The translations under genes and the position numbers were made by a program. DNA of 20,524 bases from Paramacrobiotus richtersi. Lineage: Eukaryota > Tardigrada > Eutardigrada > Parachela > Macrobiotidae. Position 1 is the first letter of the stretch. Each line of letters starts with the position of its first letter. Below are positions 1 to 9,745 of this stretch, one piece after another. The DNA lies in assembly GCA_034698045.1 (NCBI GenBank), contig JAQGAU010001223.1, positions 1 through 20,524 of the forward strand, written 5' to 3'. The notes beneath the pieces are model-generated. The model had not been told where the DNA came from. It saw only the letters and a list, made by a program, of their open reading frames with translations, and searched no databases.

Positions 1-574
1 CTTCAGCTTTCGGACAGCACGAATTACGGTATATGTTGCGTTTTTGGAGCCGGACACTTTGTGCCAGTCTTGCTGGGAGTCCAAGCTCAAGTTCACTGCC
101 ATTCTGGTTAAGTTCGCTTGCAAGTACCGATCCTATTGGAAAATCGGACACTACGTCACACCATGTAGATTACATCGTACATTTACATAAATATTCCAAT
201 TCCGTTAGCGTTCGTCGTAGAAATGCACTCCATCCCGTTACGCTGAATGTATCAGAAAATCAACGAAGATAACAAATCGCAATGTACTTACTAAACTTAA
301 CGGATCATTGCTACACATTTCTTATGAATACTGTTTTCACCTGGACAACGACTACATTGTTGTCATCGATGTAACCAAACAGAACATCGGTCTGGTCCAT
401 ACCGCCGTCCGGTGACAGTCCCACAGCCAGCCATCCTTGAGTAGGGTACGACAGTTCGATTTCGATGTGCGTATCATTGACGCCCCAGCCAATCTGCACC
501 GGCTTATTCGCGTCCGTCGGGTGGCCCTGTGTGAGGTGGGTGTTTTGCAATCGATGGCATGGCGTCGATGGCAT
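1..574 (-). CDS. DOMON-domain protein, DBH-like monooxygenase family (5' part, truncated by window edge)
   Basis: Two exons are visible. The upstream exon runs 574 to 341 and ends at a CAG|GTGAAA donor. After a 208-base intron the next exon starts at 132 (acceptor TTTTCCAATAG, phase 0) and runs off the window at 1. The joined reading gives a DOMON domain: a 'VQIGWGVNDTHIEIEL' strand, then 'GWLAVGLSPDGGMDQTDVLFGYIDD', then 'DRYLQANLTR' and 'DSQQDWHKVSGS', the last being the diagnostic DSQQDW motif of DBH-like monooxygenases (MOXD1 type). In that family the DOMON domain is followed by copper type II monooxygenase domains, which would lie outside the window. The protein should be secreted or in the secretory lumen. 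The ATG at 574 is probably internal: the frame stays open upstream to 646 and encodes a hydrophobic 'AYVGFCCVVL' that looks like part of a signal peptide, so the true start may be on a further 5' exon after a possible TTTAG acceptor at 647-649. Substrate is unknown; a DOMON-only protein is possible. Confidence 0.75.
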
Positions 575-646
575 TAGAACAACACAGCAGAAGCCAACAT
601 ATGCAAACGCAGAGCATTTTTGTGCAATGCATTTCTCATAAGTTTC

Positions 647-1720
647 CTAAACCGAGCGCATTCACGTAATTCTAACAGAGAGAATGACATTTGTGTTTGA
701 AGTGTGCACGTTTGTTGTGGAACGGCTAGAGGGCGACAACATCAACAAAAAGGCAGCATCGTAGTTTAGAGTACGACCCGTTTATCTGCAAAGAAGAAAC
801 GGATATTTAACACCGTTGAAGCTGATCCGGTTTGGTCGTATGTCTCCGGGGCTGTGCTAGAGAAAATTACAGCAATGAGAAGCAGGAGAACCTCGAAACT
901 GATTCACACAGTAATCCATTTGGACTGAATTGTGACAGCGGTTTGGAAGACAACATGCGCGGCGCTCCGTTTGCTCGGCAGCAAGAGATATTATTATAGA
1001 AGCAAGCCTTGTAAGCATTTATTCACGGAGCACCTACAACAAGCGCAGCCGTGAGGGAACCGTCTGATTTTTACTCATTGGTCCTCATTCTAGCGATCAC
1101 GATGGTTGTGGAAACTGTGCTTTCCTGGTCCAGCATAACGTGTGATGAAAATGCTAGAAGTACACATAATACGTTTTCGGCTGTTATTTCCCGAGTACCG
1201 GAAAGATTATGTGTAGGGATAGTCTTTACTGTAAAACTCACAGGAAAAACCGACATAGATTTCCTTTCTAAAACCTGAAAAAACCACGGGGTCGTTCATC
1301 ACAACTTATGTATGTGACACCTATTTTACCGGAGATTACATTCATGCATCTTTGGCTGACTGACAGCATACTCTTCTGTACGGATTCTTACAACTTGAGG
1401 TCGTGATGTGCTTCGTATCGTTCAAAGCTTGACGATGCAGAAATGGGTACGAAAGCACTAAGCAGCTGCGGTGTGTTCTGGAAGCAACAAACTTTGATTT
1501 TTGATTAGCAACATGAGCTATGTTATTTTTTTAGTAAACAGCATACGCGGTAGCTTTCCATTTGATCGCAATAATAAACAATTTTAGAGTTTACATACCA
1601 GAAATAAAACACTAACTGCGCACAACATACGGTACGTTATATGGACACATGAATATGCTACGAACTCCGGAAAACGCCTTCACTGTCAGTTCGCTATCTT
1701 GCATGTTACGTTGAGAAATT
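647..1720. other. Intergenic stretch, nothing recognised
   Basis: This lies between the DOMON gene and the 3' end of GR-A. Open frames at about 1051-1278 (plus) and 1071-1256 (minus) overlap each other, have no recognisable domain and no splice-supported extension, so I treat them as chance. The DOMON gene's missing 5' exon or promoter may lie at the low end. Confidence 0.5.
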
Positions 1721-3137
1721 TCATTGACGAGAGAAGTTGCCGTGCTCTTCACGAAGCGCTTTTTTTAGTAGAGTTATGTCGGCTGCAGATAATCCCTTTT
1801 CACCTGCTTCCCACATGAAGAGCGTGTAGGTCACCATGGAACCGATAAACTGCCGAAAAAACCAGTTTTACTCGCTTACACGCAATTTTTCCGTTGAGCC
1901 AGTTGTTAGCTTTAAAACCCAGTTATGTCCTTACCATTAAAACAAAAGACCGATCCACCAGGAAAAAGTCCCCAACAGTAAATCCCACCGGACGCGTCTG
2001 GCGTCTGTTGACATAGTAAAACAGCTTGCGTTGCAGCTGGGGATCATCTATCTGGTCCAGGAATTCATGGAGCACGGATACCACTTTGTCTGCCTGCATC
2101 AAACAGCACTTTCGATAACAGTAAGTACTTGCGAGGACATCAGATACATGCAAATCTAACTTACCTGCTGATTTGCGAACAAATGGCAAGACGTATGAAC
2201 AACCAGCGACATCAAGCTAAAAACGACTATTTGCACTGTAGATGCTTGCCAATCGTTGAAAGACGGCACTCGCCATAGAAGGGCAACAAGATAGTTGGAA
2301 TACCACAGAAAACTGTAAAACGTCACTTTTGTATTTAGTTGGTCCACGAGATTAGAAAGGTCAGAATGCTGCTGGACTAACGACATTACTGCTTTGGGGA
2401 TCTTTTCTGCACGTGCGACGTTTCCCATGGCTCCAAAACAAAACCCAATCTCCATACAAAGTGAAAACATAACCGATGCAAAACTACAGTATCCTACAGC
2501 GGATATAATCTCAAGTATCATCACAAAAATACCAATTAGACGATACTGAAAAAAATGACAACCGGGTACCGAAAAAGGATTTCAAGACGTTGATAACCTT
2601 CCACACGATTGAATCGGAGAAGTTCTTTTCATCGTACCAAATAATCGGTCTTAAGTTGGTCGTTGATCGGTACAAATGCACGAAATAAAGGAAAACGCAG
2701 AAAGAAATATGAAGAAGCAAAAGTGTCCGCTTGGTCCGCTTTGTAAAACGCGCCGTACAGTAACGATCAATCTCCATGACCACCGGGATAATGTCGTTGT
2801 ACTGGAACAGTATGTACAGATTGCCAGTCAACACGCAAGTAAGACCTGTTACTGAGCAGATCGCACCTACTAAATTCTGGGTATCGGCGACATTTACTGC
2901 ACGTGTCGGTGAAATAAAAGCATAGTAATAAAGATTCAGAGAAAAACCGCTGACTATGGTTACGACAAGCATCGCAGTAAAGATCTTCCAGAGAAAATGC
3001 GGGAAGATACTTATCCGTCTCTCATCTTTGTTTGTATCCATGTTTCTTTGAGTAAACGCACCATAACCACAAAATCTTAACAGCAGGAGGTTGACACTGG
3101 CATATCGGGCTAAACATCCGAATTCCCGCTTATTCAT
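1721..3137 (-). CDS. GR-A: gustatory-receptor-like 7TM protein, with a one-base frame disruption or a 52-base intron
   Basis: Putative chemoreceptor of the invertebrate gustatory-receptor (7tm_7) type, acting in the plasma membrane. Coding pieces: 3137 to 2165, 2093 to 1935 (159 bases) and 1849 to 1721, joined by phase-0 introns with CAGCAG|GTAAGT and ATG|GTAAGG donors and GATGCAG and CGGCAG acceptors. I chose ATG 3137 because it aligns with the start of the paralogues (MNKREFGCLA... then 'LLLLRFCGYG'). The last exon carries TM7 with 'VTYTLFMWEAGEKGLS', the cluster's version of the GR TYxxxxxQF motif. Exon 1 is 973 bases, one more than a multiple of three: the frame changes at a run of seven T at about 2542-2548. 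Either one T is extra (419 aa product) or a 52-base intron with GTTATC donor and TTTTTTTCAG acceptor is removed (402 aa). The 'intron' translates to residues matching GR-D (VINVLKSFFGT against LLAVVSASCGT), which favours a frameshift. It could be a sequencing error in a homopolymer, a young pseudogene or a real intron. Confidence 0.65.
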
Positions 3138-4362
3138 TGTCAAGGAATCTCCTTAACTTCTCCGTTAGCGGACCCTTACTGCATAAGAACCCGGCCACAC
3201 CGTGCACTCGTACGTAATCGTAAATAACTGGCAATTGCGAAATACTGTAACGCAATCGATAACAAGTTTTGTGGATGATGAACAACTCTCAAGGCAGAAT
3301 CCTGTTTTACCGAAAGTTATGCAGGTTTGAACGAATAGAGCGTAGAGTCTACTGTGAGGCTTTATACCCAAAGCAGCGCACCTTCTTGCCGCAATTGTTT
3401 ACCATTTAACTGGAACTTTAAGTGGGAGAGGCATTGTTTGATTCCAGCAGTTTGGAAAGAACCGCGTCAAACAGTGCGCGACGCTGATGTTCTCTGCACC
3501 CAAGTGACTGCTATCCAACAACTGAAACTAATACGTACTGTATGTCCCCACTCCCTAGTGGTGCACTTTCCAGTAATGGTAACCGGGGTGGCTTAATAAT
3601 ACTCAAATCGAATATGGGTATCGCGCAGGCAGATCTGGTACAGATGCGACTGGTACACAAGTTAACATATAAAATACATCAATTTGACTGAGATAAAAAA
3701 AATGCAGCGTTACGCTTAACAACTGACACTGTGCAAACGTCAGTAACTGGAGTCGCCTTTATATTTTGGAAATTTACAGTGTGCAGTTGTAAAAAACCGT
3801 AATGTATGTTTTGTGTATATGATCAGAATCTGATATGAAAAATTGCAACGATAACGTACTCGTTCCTAACAAGTTCTAGTTGATCTTAAAGATATATGAT
3901 CAGATTTATGGGCTTTCCGACTTTCCAGTTACTGTTCTTAAGTAAGGATCTCATTTGCGATTGGATGATTGATGATTGACATGAGGTCGACACCACTACG
4001 TTTTTAGCACGTACATTAGTTTATTTCCATTTTCATGCACAGTTGTGTACTCGCCACCAGTATCTAATTTGCACATATACTGCGGTATACAGATACTTTT
4101 GCAGACCGGTCCAAGCAAAAAGCCAAATATAGTGCGAATATTCGGACAGCAAAATCTAGCACCTGAGTGACCTGACCTGATGTTATACACAGTCAATCGG
4201 GAATACAGTAGCCACTGCATTAATGTTAGATTTAGGGAAAAATACGTATGATAATTCAGTTCCAAGCAATTATATGGATTAAGCGAACCCACTCCCAGTC
4301 AACAAGTGCCGCACTGATCCCGAACATTCTTGATGCTCTGACAGTTCGACCACTGCTGGACG
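3138..4362. other. Intergenic stretch, nothing recognised
   Basis: This is the 5' flank of GR-A and the 3' flank of the small secreted gene at 4363-4675. Short open frames at 3165-3371, 3354-3596 and 3996-4292 have no domain, and two of them lack a proper ATG. The minus-strand frame at 3996-4292 ends in a cysteine-bearing segment, but no signal exon or convincing acceptor joins it. A minus-strand AATAAA (TTTATT at about 4019-4024) could be a distal polyadenylation signal. Confidence 0.45.
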
Positions 4363-4675
4363 TTAATGGTGCGCATTTTGCTGGGGTATGAATTTAGGGT
4401 GCTTCTTCCTTTCCTCTGGGCTTAACGGGATGGAACCGCCTTTCTTGCGCGGTTGATCGGGCTGAACTTTTTCTTTATTATCACGGACGGCATCGGCGTC
4501 ACGGTCATGTGGTTTCGCCGCATCACTAACAAACAAAAAAAGGGTCAGCAACCAATCTTTTACAGAACAACAGACACAAAGCTCACTGCCAAGGATCAAC
4601 AATTACTAACCTTTCACTCATGGTGAAGCACAGAACGAGGCCAATCAGAGCGACTAGACACAGGATGCGAAGCAT
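4363..4675 (-). CDS. Small secreted hydrophilic protein, 75 aa, unknown function
   Basis: Two exons, 4675 to 4611 (65 bases) and 4525 to 4363 (163 bases). The intron of 85 bases has a GTTAGT donor and a TTTTTTTGTTTGTTAG acceptor, and splits a serine codon (AG|T, phase 2). The joined frame is 228 bases including TAA. Residues 1-18 (MLRILCLVALIGLVLCFT) are a typical signal peptide. The mature part, about 55 residues, is very hydrophilic and rich in Lys, Asp, Pro and Gln (for example 'DAAKPHDRDADAVRDNKEK' and 'SPEERKKHPKF'), with no cysteine. It is likely secreted and disordered. A TATA box and initiator sit at the right spacing upstream. I do not recognise the family. The signal peptide, exact splice fit and core promoter support a real gene despite its size. 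Confidence 0.65.
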
Positions 4676-4706
4676 ACTGGAAGCGACGAATCTGGACTAT
4701 AATATC

Positions 4707-4740
4707 TGAATTCGCCTAGGACTTGGCAGTGCTTTAAATA
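4707..4740 (-). promoter_or_regulatory. Core promoter: TATA box and initiator of the 75-aa secreted protein gene
   Basis: On the minus strand TATTTAAA occupies 4740-4733, and an initiator-like TTCAGAT has its A at 4707, 33 bases downstream of the TATA start. That is the canonical metazoan spacing. The inferred start site gives a 5' leader of about 31 bases before ATG 4675. Positions are read directly; function is inferred. Confidence 0.55.
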
Positions 4741-5711
4741 CCGTTCGAGAGAAGTACCGACAGATTTATGGATCGTTCAGTCTGACCGCTTTTGCGGAAA
4801 GCTATAACTTTAGGAAAGCCTTGCCACTTTCCGAGAGCCGTACTCTTCGATATCAGCGCGGCTTTGTGCAGCATTCTGGCGCAGCATAAATCCACTTGAA
4901 GTTCCGTAGGGCCAGTGAATTTCAATATCCATATATACATAGTTATGAGCTACTTTAGACGTCGTTCGAAATTTTAACAGCCTGTTACCTTGGGGCCGTA
5001 AAACGGTGATTATTGTGCTGTTAACTGAAGCGTGTGGATGTGAACCCAGGAAAGAAGCATCATCAACCTGTCGTAAACATATACCCGCTTCTTAATGTTT
5101 TTGTTTTGATCAGCTGGCATCGTTTCGTGATTTTCGTAAGCTTTATGTTCCCAACGTCTACAGAACACTGCTGTTAGCCTCTGGCCGATTTGAAACTAAT
5201 CGATAGATATTTTTCTAGTCATGTAAATATGACAAAAATGCGTCGTTTGACTGTTCTACAATTTACAGTAGAGGTACGCAAATCTCACTGAAACAGAAAA
5301 ATAATTTGCTCTTGCCGAAGAAATAAGCCTTCGAATGAAACCAGAAACTGATTATGGGCTAGAAGTAAGTACTTTAAATGACTTTTGCGGCTCTACTATC
5401 TGTACAGTTCCGTAGGTTCAGGGACATTAATATCACCGTGACAAAACGTATTCAAAACATGTACCGACACCAGTTTTATTACCACTTGTTTAACACATGA
5501 TTGCAACATTCCATGCAGCAGAGCTGTGGTTCCGAGCCACTCATCCGCTAAGCTATTCCCAATATGTAACAATAATATATGCAGATTTGACTACGCCGCA
5601 ATTGTGTATTATCATCCGAGTACGTGAGGAACTCAGGCGTATTGTTATAGCCGCAGATGGTAAAACGAGACGTGAGGCGGCGAGGATACCCTTTCATCCG
5701 AACATCAAAAC
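4741..5711. other. Divergent intergenic region between two small secreted-protein genes
   Basis: This holds the upstream DNA of the 4363-4675 gene (minus) and the 5807-6101 gene (plus), which diverge. The open frames at 4734-4940 and 5497-5718 show no domain, and one overlaps a TATA box. I see no RNA gene or repeat here. Confidence 0.45.
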
Positions 5712-5719
5712 TATATAAG
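5712..5719 (+). promoter_or_regulatory. TATA box of the 56-aa secreted peptide gene
   Basis: TATATAAG lies 88 bases before the ATG at 5807. A start site about 30 bases downstream, near 5743, would leave a leader of about 64 bases. Only the match and spacing support it. Confidence 0.5.
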
Positions 5720-5806
5720 CCGAACTGTTTTCCAGAGGTTTATTACCTTGCCCAGTGTAATCTGAATCTAACTGCTCCGTAATACATGTACATTCATTGT
5801 CAAATC

Positions 5807-6101
5807 ATGAAGGGCCTTCTTTTGTTCGTTGCTCTCGTTGTTGTTTGCGTTAACGGTAACTATGAATTTCAGCTTCTACCTTCGTAACAAGTGGGCTAAC
5901 GTACATGTCGACCTTCCGCTATATAGTAAAATGTCCCTTTTTGTAGCTCATCGAGAAGGGTTTCAGTTGGGACACGCAGGTATAGAAGGACCAAAACCGT
6001 TTCTCGGTCGAGGAGGCTGCTGCGGCAAATGGCAGCGATCTATCATCGATATTTCCAATTCAGTTGCGCCAGCGAAACCAGCTAACAAACCGTGGCAGTA
6101 A
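5807..6101 (+). CDS. Small secreted peptide precursor, about 56 aa
   Basis: Exon 1 (5807-5855) encodes MKGLLLFVALVVVCVN, an almost ideal signal peptide, and stops at a G|GTAACT donor in phase 1. Exon 2 is best placed at 5980-6101 (acceptor GACACGCAG), giving a frame of 171 bases ending in TAA. The mature peptide is about 40 residues: 'GIEGPKPFLGRGGCCGKWQR', then an Ile/Asp/Ser stretch, then a Pro/Ala/Lys tail. It contains a Cys-Cys pair and two Gly-basic steps (LGR, CGK), which in neuropeptide precursors can be cleavage and amidation sites; here that is only a suggestion. A stronger pyrimidine-rich acceptor (TTTCAG, exon start 5967) lies 13 bases upstream but gives a different, Arg-rich frame, so the mature sequence is less certain than the signal exon. 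The family is unknown. Confidence 0.5.
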
Positions 6102-6277
6102 GCTTCTACAACTAACATGCCGAGCATGAAGTTTACCGTGTATTGGTATAAATTAAGAACAACCCTTTCCGTGTTGCTTTTTAAAATCGAGTATTGATAC
6201 CACAAATGCTTCAAAAATCTACGGTATCTGTAATAGTTCCGCGATCTTATTTTCCAGTATGATGTATTGTATAAAGA

Positions 6278-6819
6278 ATGCAACAGAAATGTCATTTGGT
6301 ACCCGAAGTGCTTTTCCATCTTTTTCATTTTCTCCATCGACGCGATCCTTTTGTTGGTAGATATGCTGTACGTGTTGGGAACCTCTTGTACATGACCTCC
6401 GTTCGTGCCTTCACCTCTTTCGCTAACCGCACCATTATCAGTCCAGCCGGTACCTACAAGGAAGCCATTCAAGTAATGGAGCTGACCGAACAAATCTTGA
6501 ACCAAGCCGGCTGTACCTGGGATGATGTCCACGATGTTGTGGCACTGATAAGCGCCGGCGCACCGGACTTTCCTGTCATTGACCAAGCTTTCAATGACTT
6601 CTGTGCGACGCATGGTTGCACTGACGTGCGTAGACCAACAGCATTATGTAACGTTTGTCTTATGTGTATTATGTGGGTTATGTATTGCAGTTTCCTTGGA
6701 CTGCTCATCTACGTACCGGTGGTCCGTTCAACGGAGGAGCTACTGTAGAGTTCACTGTTCAAGCTAGCAACTGTATCTGGCCGAGCAACGACAAAGGTCA
6801 ACAGGATGTCCTTGCCTAA
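6278..6819 (+). CDS. RidA/YjgF/UK114-like enamine/imine deaminase (5' end and one intron uncertain)
   Basis: RidA-family proteins hydrolyse reactive enamine/imine intermediates, usually as soluble trimers in cytosol or mitochondria. The visible core is 'YAVRVGNLLYMTSVRAF' (the family's GPYSxAVRxGxLLYxSG strand), then 'EAIQVMELTEQILNQAGCTW', 'DDVHDVVALISAGAPDFPVI', 'DQAFNDFCATHG' and a 'VRRPTAL' that aligns with the PxRxxV region carrying the substrate-binding arginine. A last exon, 6691-6819 (acceptor TATTGCAG, phase 0), supplies 'GGPFNGGATVEFTVQAS', the usual C-terminal VEIExxA strand, then TAA. The donor before it is unclear: a phase-0 GTTTGT at 6653 leaves a 38-base intron, and a GTGCGT at 6626 loses the conserved arginine region. 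The 5' part is also open: an excellent acceptor (CCTTTTGTTGGTAG) ends at 6360, so an upstream exon may exist, and the ATG at 6278 may be spurious. Polyadenylation signals follow at 7076 and 7104. Confidence 0.65.
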
Positions 6820-7482
6820 TCTACTGTACAGACTATGTTTCCGATATAATGTCTGCTTTGAACGCTTTACAACTTTGAACTTTGTACAGGCCAAGCACTA
6901 TCACGAATTCGATTGTACGCAACCTCTAGTAATATACAGCACAGCTCCCAAGAGATTGGCATTGTCTGTGCACAGGCCTCTTTATATCATCCTGCTCATA
7001 TTCTTCTACATGTAATTATATTCGTACATCGCGAGCGCTTTCACGGTACAGGGAAACCGCCAAATATGAAAACACAATAAACGTTAGCCGATACTGAACA
7101 CATAATAAACTGCAGCATCTGAGTTGATAAAATCACCCATGAATAACTTAAATACCTAATAAACTTTGCAGACAGTCCTGCGAAAATGGTAGAAATATAA
7201 CACACCATTCGATAAAGTATGTTCGGGATATATTAAACCTTAACAGTTTTTTAAGAGGGATAGCATGCATATGTTATAACCGATAGCGGTCTGTATCGGC
7301 AATCAACGCAGCCAAGAAAAACACAGAACACAAGAATTACATTGCAAAAAATTCCATGTTGCCTCAGAACTAATAAGAAGCACATAAGCAACCGTCAAGA
7401 CGGGCTTGCCTTATACATATGCGAATGTCCGGCCCTACAAGCGATGTAGCGATACGTAACAGCTGCATCAAAAGATCCAAAG
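6820..7482. other. Convergent intergenic region between the RidA-like gene and GR-B
   Basis: The low half is presumably the 3' UTR of the RidA-like gene. The part at about 7385-7482, the 3' flank of GR-B, resembles the 3' flank of the dead GR copy near 10395-10567 (shared 'aaccgt..a.acgggct' and following words), so flanking DNA was duplicated with the receptors. Nothing else is recognised. Confidence 0.5.
7076..7109 (+). terminator. Paired polyadenylation signals
   Basis: AATAAA hexamers lie at 7076-7081 and 7104-7109 on the plus strand, about 260 and 290 bases after the RidA-like stop codon. They would close that transcript before the convergent GR-B 3' end. Motif match only. Confidence 0.4.
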
Positions 7483-9021
7483 CTAATCCTTGACATATAA
7501 GCGAGTGATATTCCCATAGTCCGCATGGAACGCCGCTTTCAATAGCTGGATATCATCCGGAGACAATCCCTTCTCCCCAAGTTCCCACATGAGAAGCGCA
7601 TAGGTGAGAACTGCACCGAAGCACTGCAGTTAAACAGTTACGTGATAGTTTGAGCAAATACACCGAATAATTCACGCATTGCTAAAAATATGGTGAATGA
7701 ACAATACAGTATGACTACAAGTACCTTATGTTTATTTACAGTATGTTATATGCTGATTACCGTTGCAACGAACTGGCGATCTATGATGAAGAACGTCCCC
7801 ACCGTGAATCCTACTGGGTACAACTGACGTTTATGCACATAAAACGAAATTTTCTGCTGAAGCTGAATGTCGTCTGTTCTTTCCAAAACATTATGTAGAA
7901 CTGATAGAAATGCTGCAGCCTGTGAACGTAAACTGCATTATTTTCAAGTTTTGAACGTTAATGTTGAGGGTAAAAGGTGCTACCTGTTGGTGAACAAAGA
8001 CTGAAAACGAAGTATGTGTCGTCAAGTAAAACATTGCAGCAGCAGTCAGTTTAAATGCAGTCAGATTCCCGTCTTTGAACAATGGTATATTCCACAGCAG
8101 TGTAAGGAAATAGTTACTATACCATAGAAAAGCGAAAAATGTTAATTTGGAATCCAACTGCACAACCAGATCGGCCAGATTAGAATGATCCCCAATAATT
8201 GACCTTTGCAGCACTTGTGGCTTATCTGCGCGCTCGCCGTACTGCATCTGCGCAGTTTGCTTTAAGCGCTTTTTGATAGCACGGAAGAGCAGGCCAAGAG
8301 CCAAAAAGACCAGCATCATCATCGACTGGAGTGTATACAGCGCAGCGCTATACATAATTTGCTGTACCAGAAAGTGCACTTCCACAAACAAATATAAAAT
8401 GCGTGAAGTATGGCCATTAGATAATACAAGCAAAGCCTTTTTAACTTTAGGCATAAACTCATCATCAGCCTTGTCCTGGTCCGTGATAACGAATTCGACA
8501 TTTGGAAACGTTTTGGCGCAGAAAACCAAGAACAGCACGATGCCAAGCACAACGTGCAGTGCTATCATTGCCCGATTCGTTGACCTTCCAAAATATGAAC
8601 TACAGCATGCATCAATCTTTGTAATAATCCGGATAATGGCTTCATGTGCCCACAATACGTAAATGTACCCAATAAAGAGGAAAAGGTCATAAACTACCAT
8701 ACAAACCATGCCCATCAGGTTCTGGGTCGTTGCTCCCTTCGTTTTGAGACTATGTAGAGAATCTGACGTGTGATAGTACACATTAATCAACAAGATCGTG
8801 ATCGCCGAAAATATATGGATGGTTGCCCAACCTCGACATGCACCGTTCAGGAGTGCTCTCATCCAGCTGCGCTTAGTGCTGCGATCTTGCAATGGTTCAC
8901 GGGAGAGTAATCCATGTCCACAAAATCGCAGTAATATGAGACTGACCCTTAAGCATCTTAGCAGACACCGCGTTTCTGGCTGTTTAACTGAGGCCGGTTT
9001 GCTCATGTTTTGTACAGTCAT
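7483..9021 (-). CDS. GR-B: intact gustatory-receptor-like 7TM chemoreceptor, 445 aa
   Basis: Exons 9021-7984 (1038 bases), 7919-7761 (159) and 7623-7483 (141), with phase-0 introns (CAG|GTAGCA to TTCACAG; ACG|GTAATC to AACTGCAG). ATG 9021 is preferred over any upstream start because MTVQxM aligns with MIVQTM of GR-C. The cytoplasmic-type N-terminus contains 'RCLRVSLILLRFCGHGLLSR'. Hydrophobic segments fall at about 67-84, 104-125, 151-170, 207-248 (probably two), 296-314 and 322-345. 'DHSNLADLVVQLDSKLTFF' precedes TM6. The last exon holds TM7 with 'LTYALLMWELGEKGLS'. Length, seven membrane segments, phase-0 introns near the C-terminus and the TY motif fit the GR (7tm_7) family, whose insect members are ligand-gated cation channels in sensory neurons. 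The ligand is unknown. The closest paralogue is GR-C on the other strand. Confidence 0.75.
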
Positions 9022-9745
9022 TGAAGAGTAGTGTAAATTCAGCCGGGTCAAATAACAGCCAGTAACTTTGGAAAACTTTTAGATTAGAAAGTGTTGGATG
9101 GATGATAATATTCACACACAATATAATTTTGTTATTAATGTCGTGTTTTACGTCGAAGCGATTAATTTACAGGAATAGATATGGTGGTGTCTTGCGCATT
9201 CCGGCACAACAAGAGTCCCATTTGAATTTGGGAAATGTTTATTGACCAGAAAAGTGGGAAATGCAGGAACACCTAATTTGAACAGTTGCACTTATGGGTA
9301 TACTTCCTCGTTATGAACATAATATTACCTAATCCATTTCCCAAACTATACTCTTTTGTACCAGGCAGGAGGCTGACTACGAGACACTAAAAGTCTGATA
9401 TTCCATCAGCCAGACACGCAGTCCCTGCATGTCCCTGCAGACTGCACAGCAAATGTTCACCGTTACATTAGGCAATCTCCTAAGCGAGCATGCATTCAAT
9501 AAGGAGTATTTATTGTTATATTTCCCTTATCACTCCTATTTTTTATTCACTGGATTTCATTTATAGAAATAGTACGGAATTGCTCGGAACATGGAAATTT
9601 ATGAATTCAGCGTTACAAAAATCCGTAAAAGTGGTACTGGTTGAAATAACTGATAACTTTTGTCTTATTCCGCGCTTCAAAGGAAGCTGGTGCAGAAGGG
9701 GATGTGACGTAAAACAATAGTAAATATTCTAGGTTAGGGGATGCA
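9022..9745. other. Intergenic stretch; distal part is duplicated 3' flank of a GR
   Basis: The first 500 bases are the 5' flank of GR-B with no recognised signal. About 9630-9745 resembles the 3' flank of GR-D at 13650-13760: a single 'ctggttgaaata' word at 9637, against three copies near 13650-13699, and a shared 'gaatttccatgatc'-type end. The plus-strand frame at 9490-9720 has no domain and is taken as chance. Confidence 0.45.

Noticed and set aside
1051..1278. Overlapping plus and minus open frames of 61-75 codons
   Set aside because: They mirror each other, have no splice-supported continuation and no recognisable motif.
3996..4292. 98-codon minus-strand frame ending in a cysteine-containing stretch, considered as a secreted cysteine-rich peptide exon
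   Set aside because: It has no ATG of its own, no signal-peptide exon and no convincing acceptor; it more likely lies in 3' UTR or spacer of the 75-aa gene.
5963..6613. 216-codon open frame on the minus strand
   Set aside because: It is antisense to the peptide exon and the RidA-like core, has no domain or membrane pattern, and its openness follows from codon bias of the plus-strand exons.
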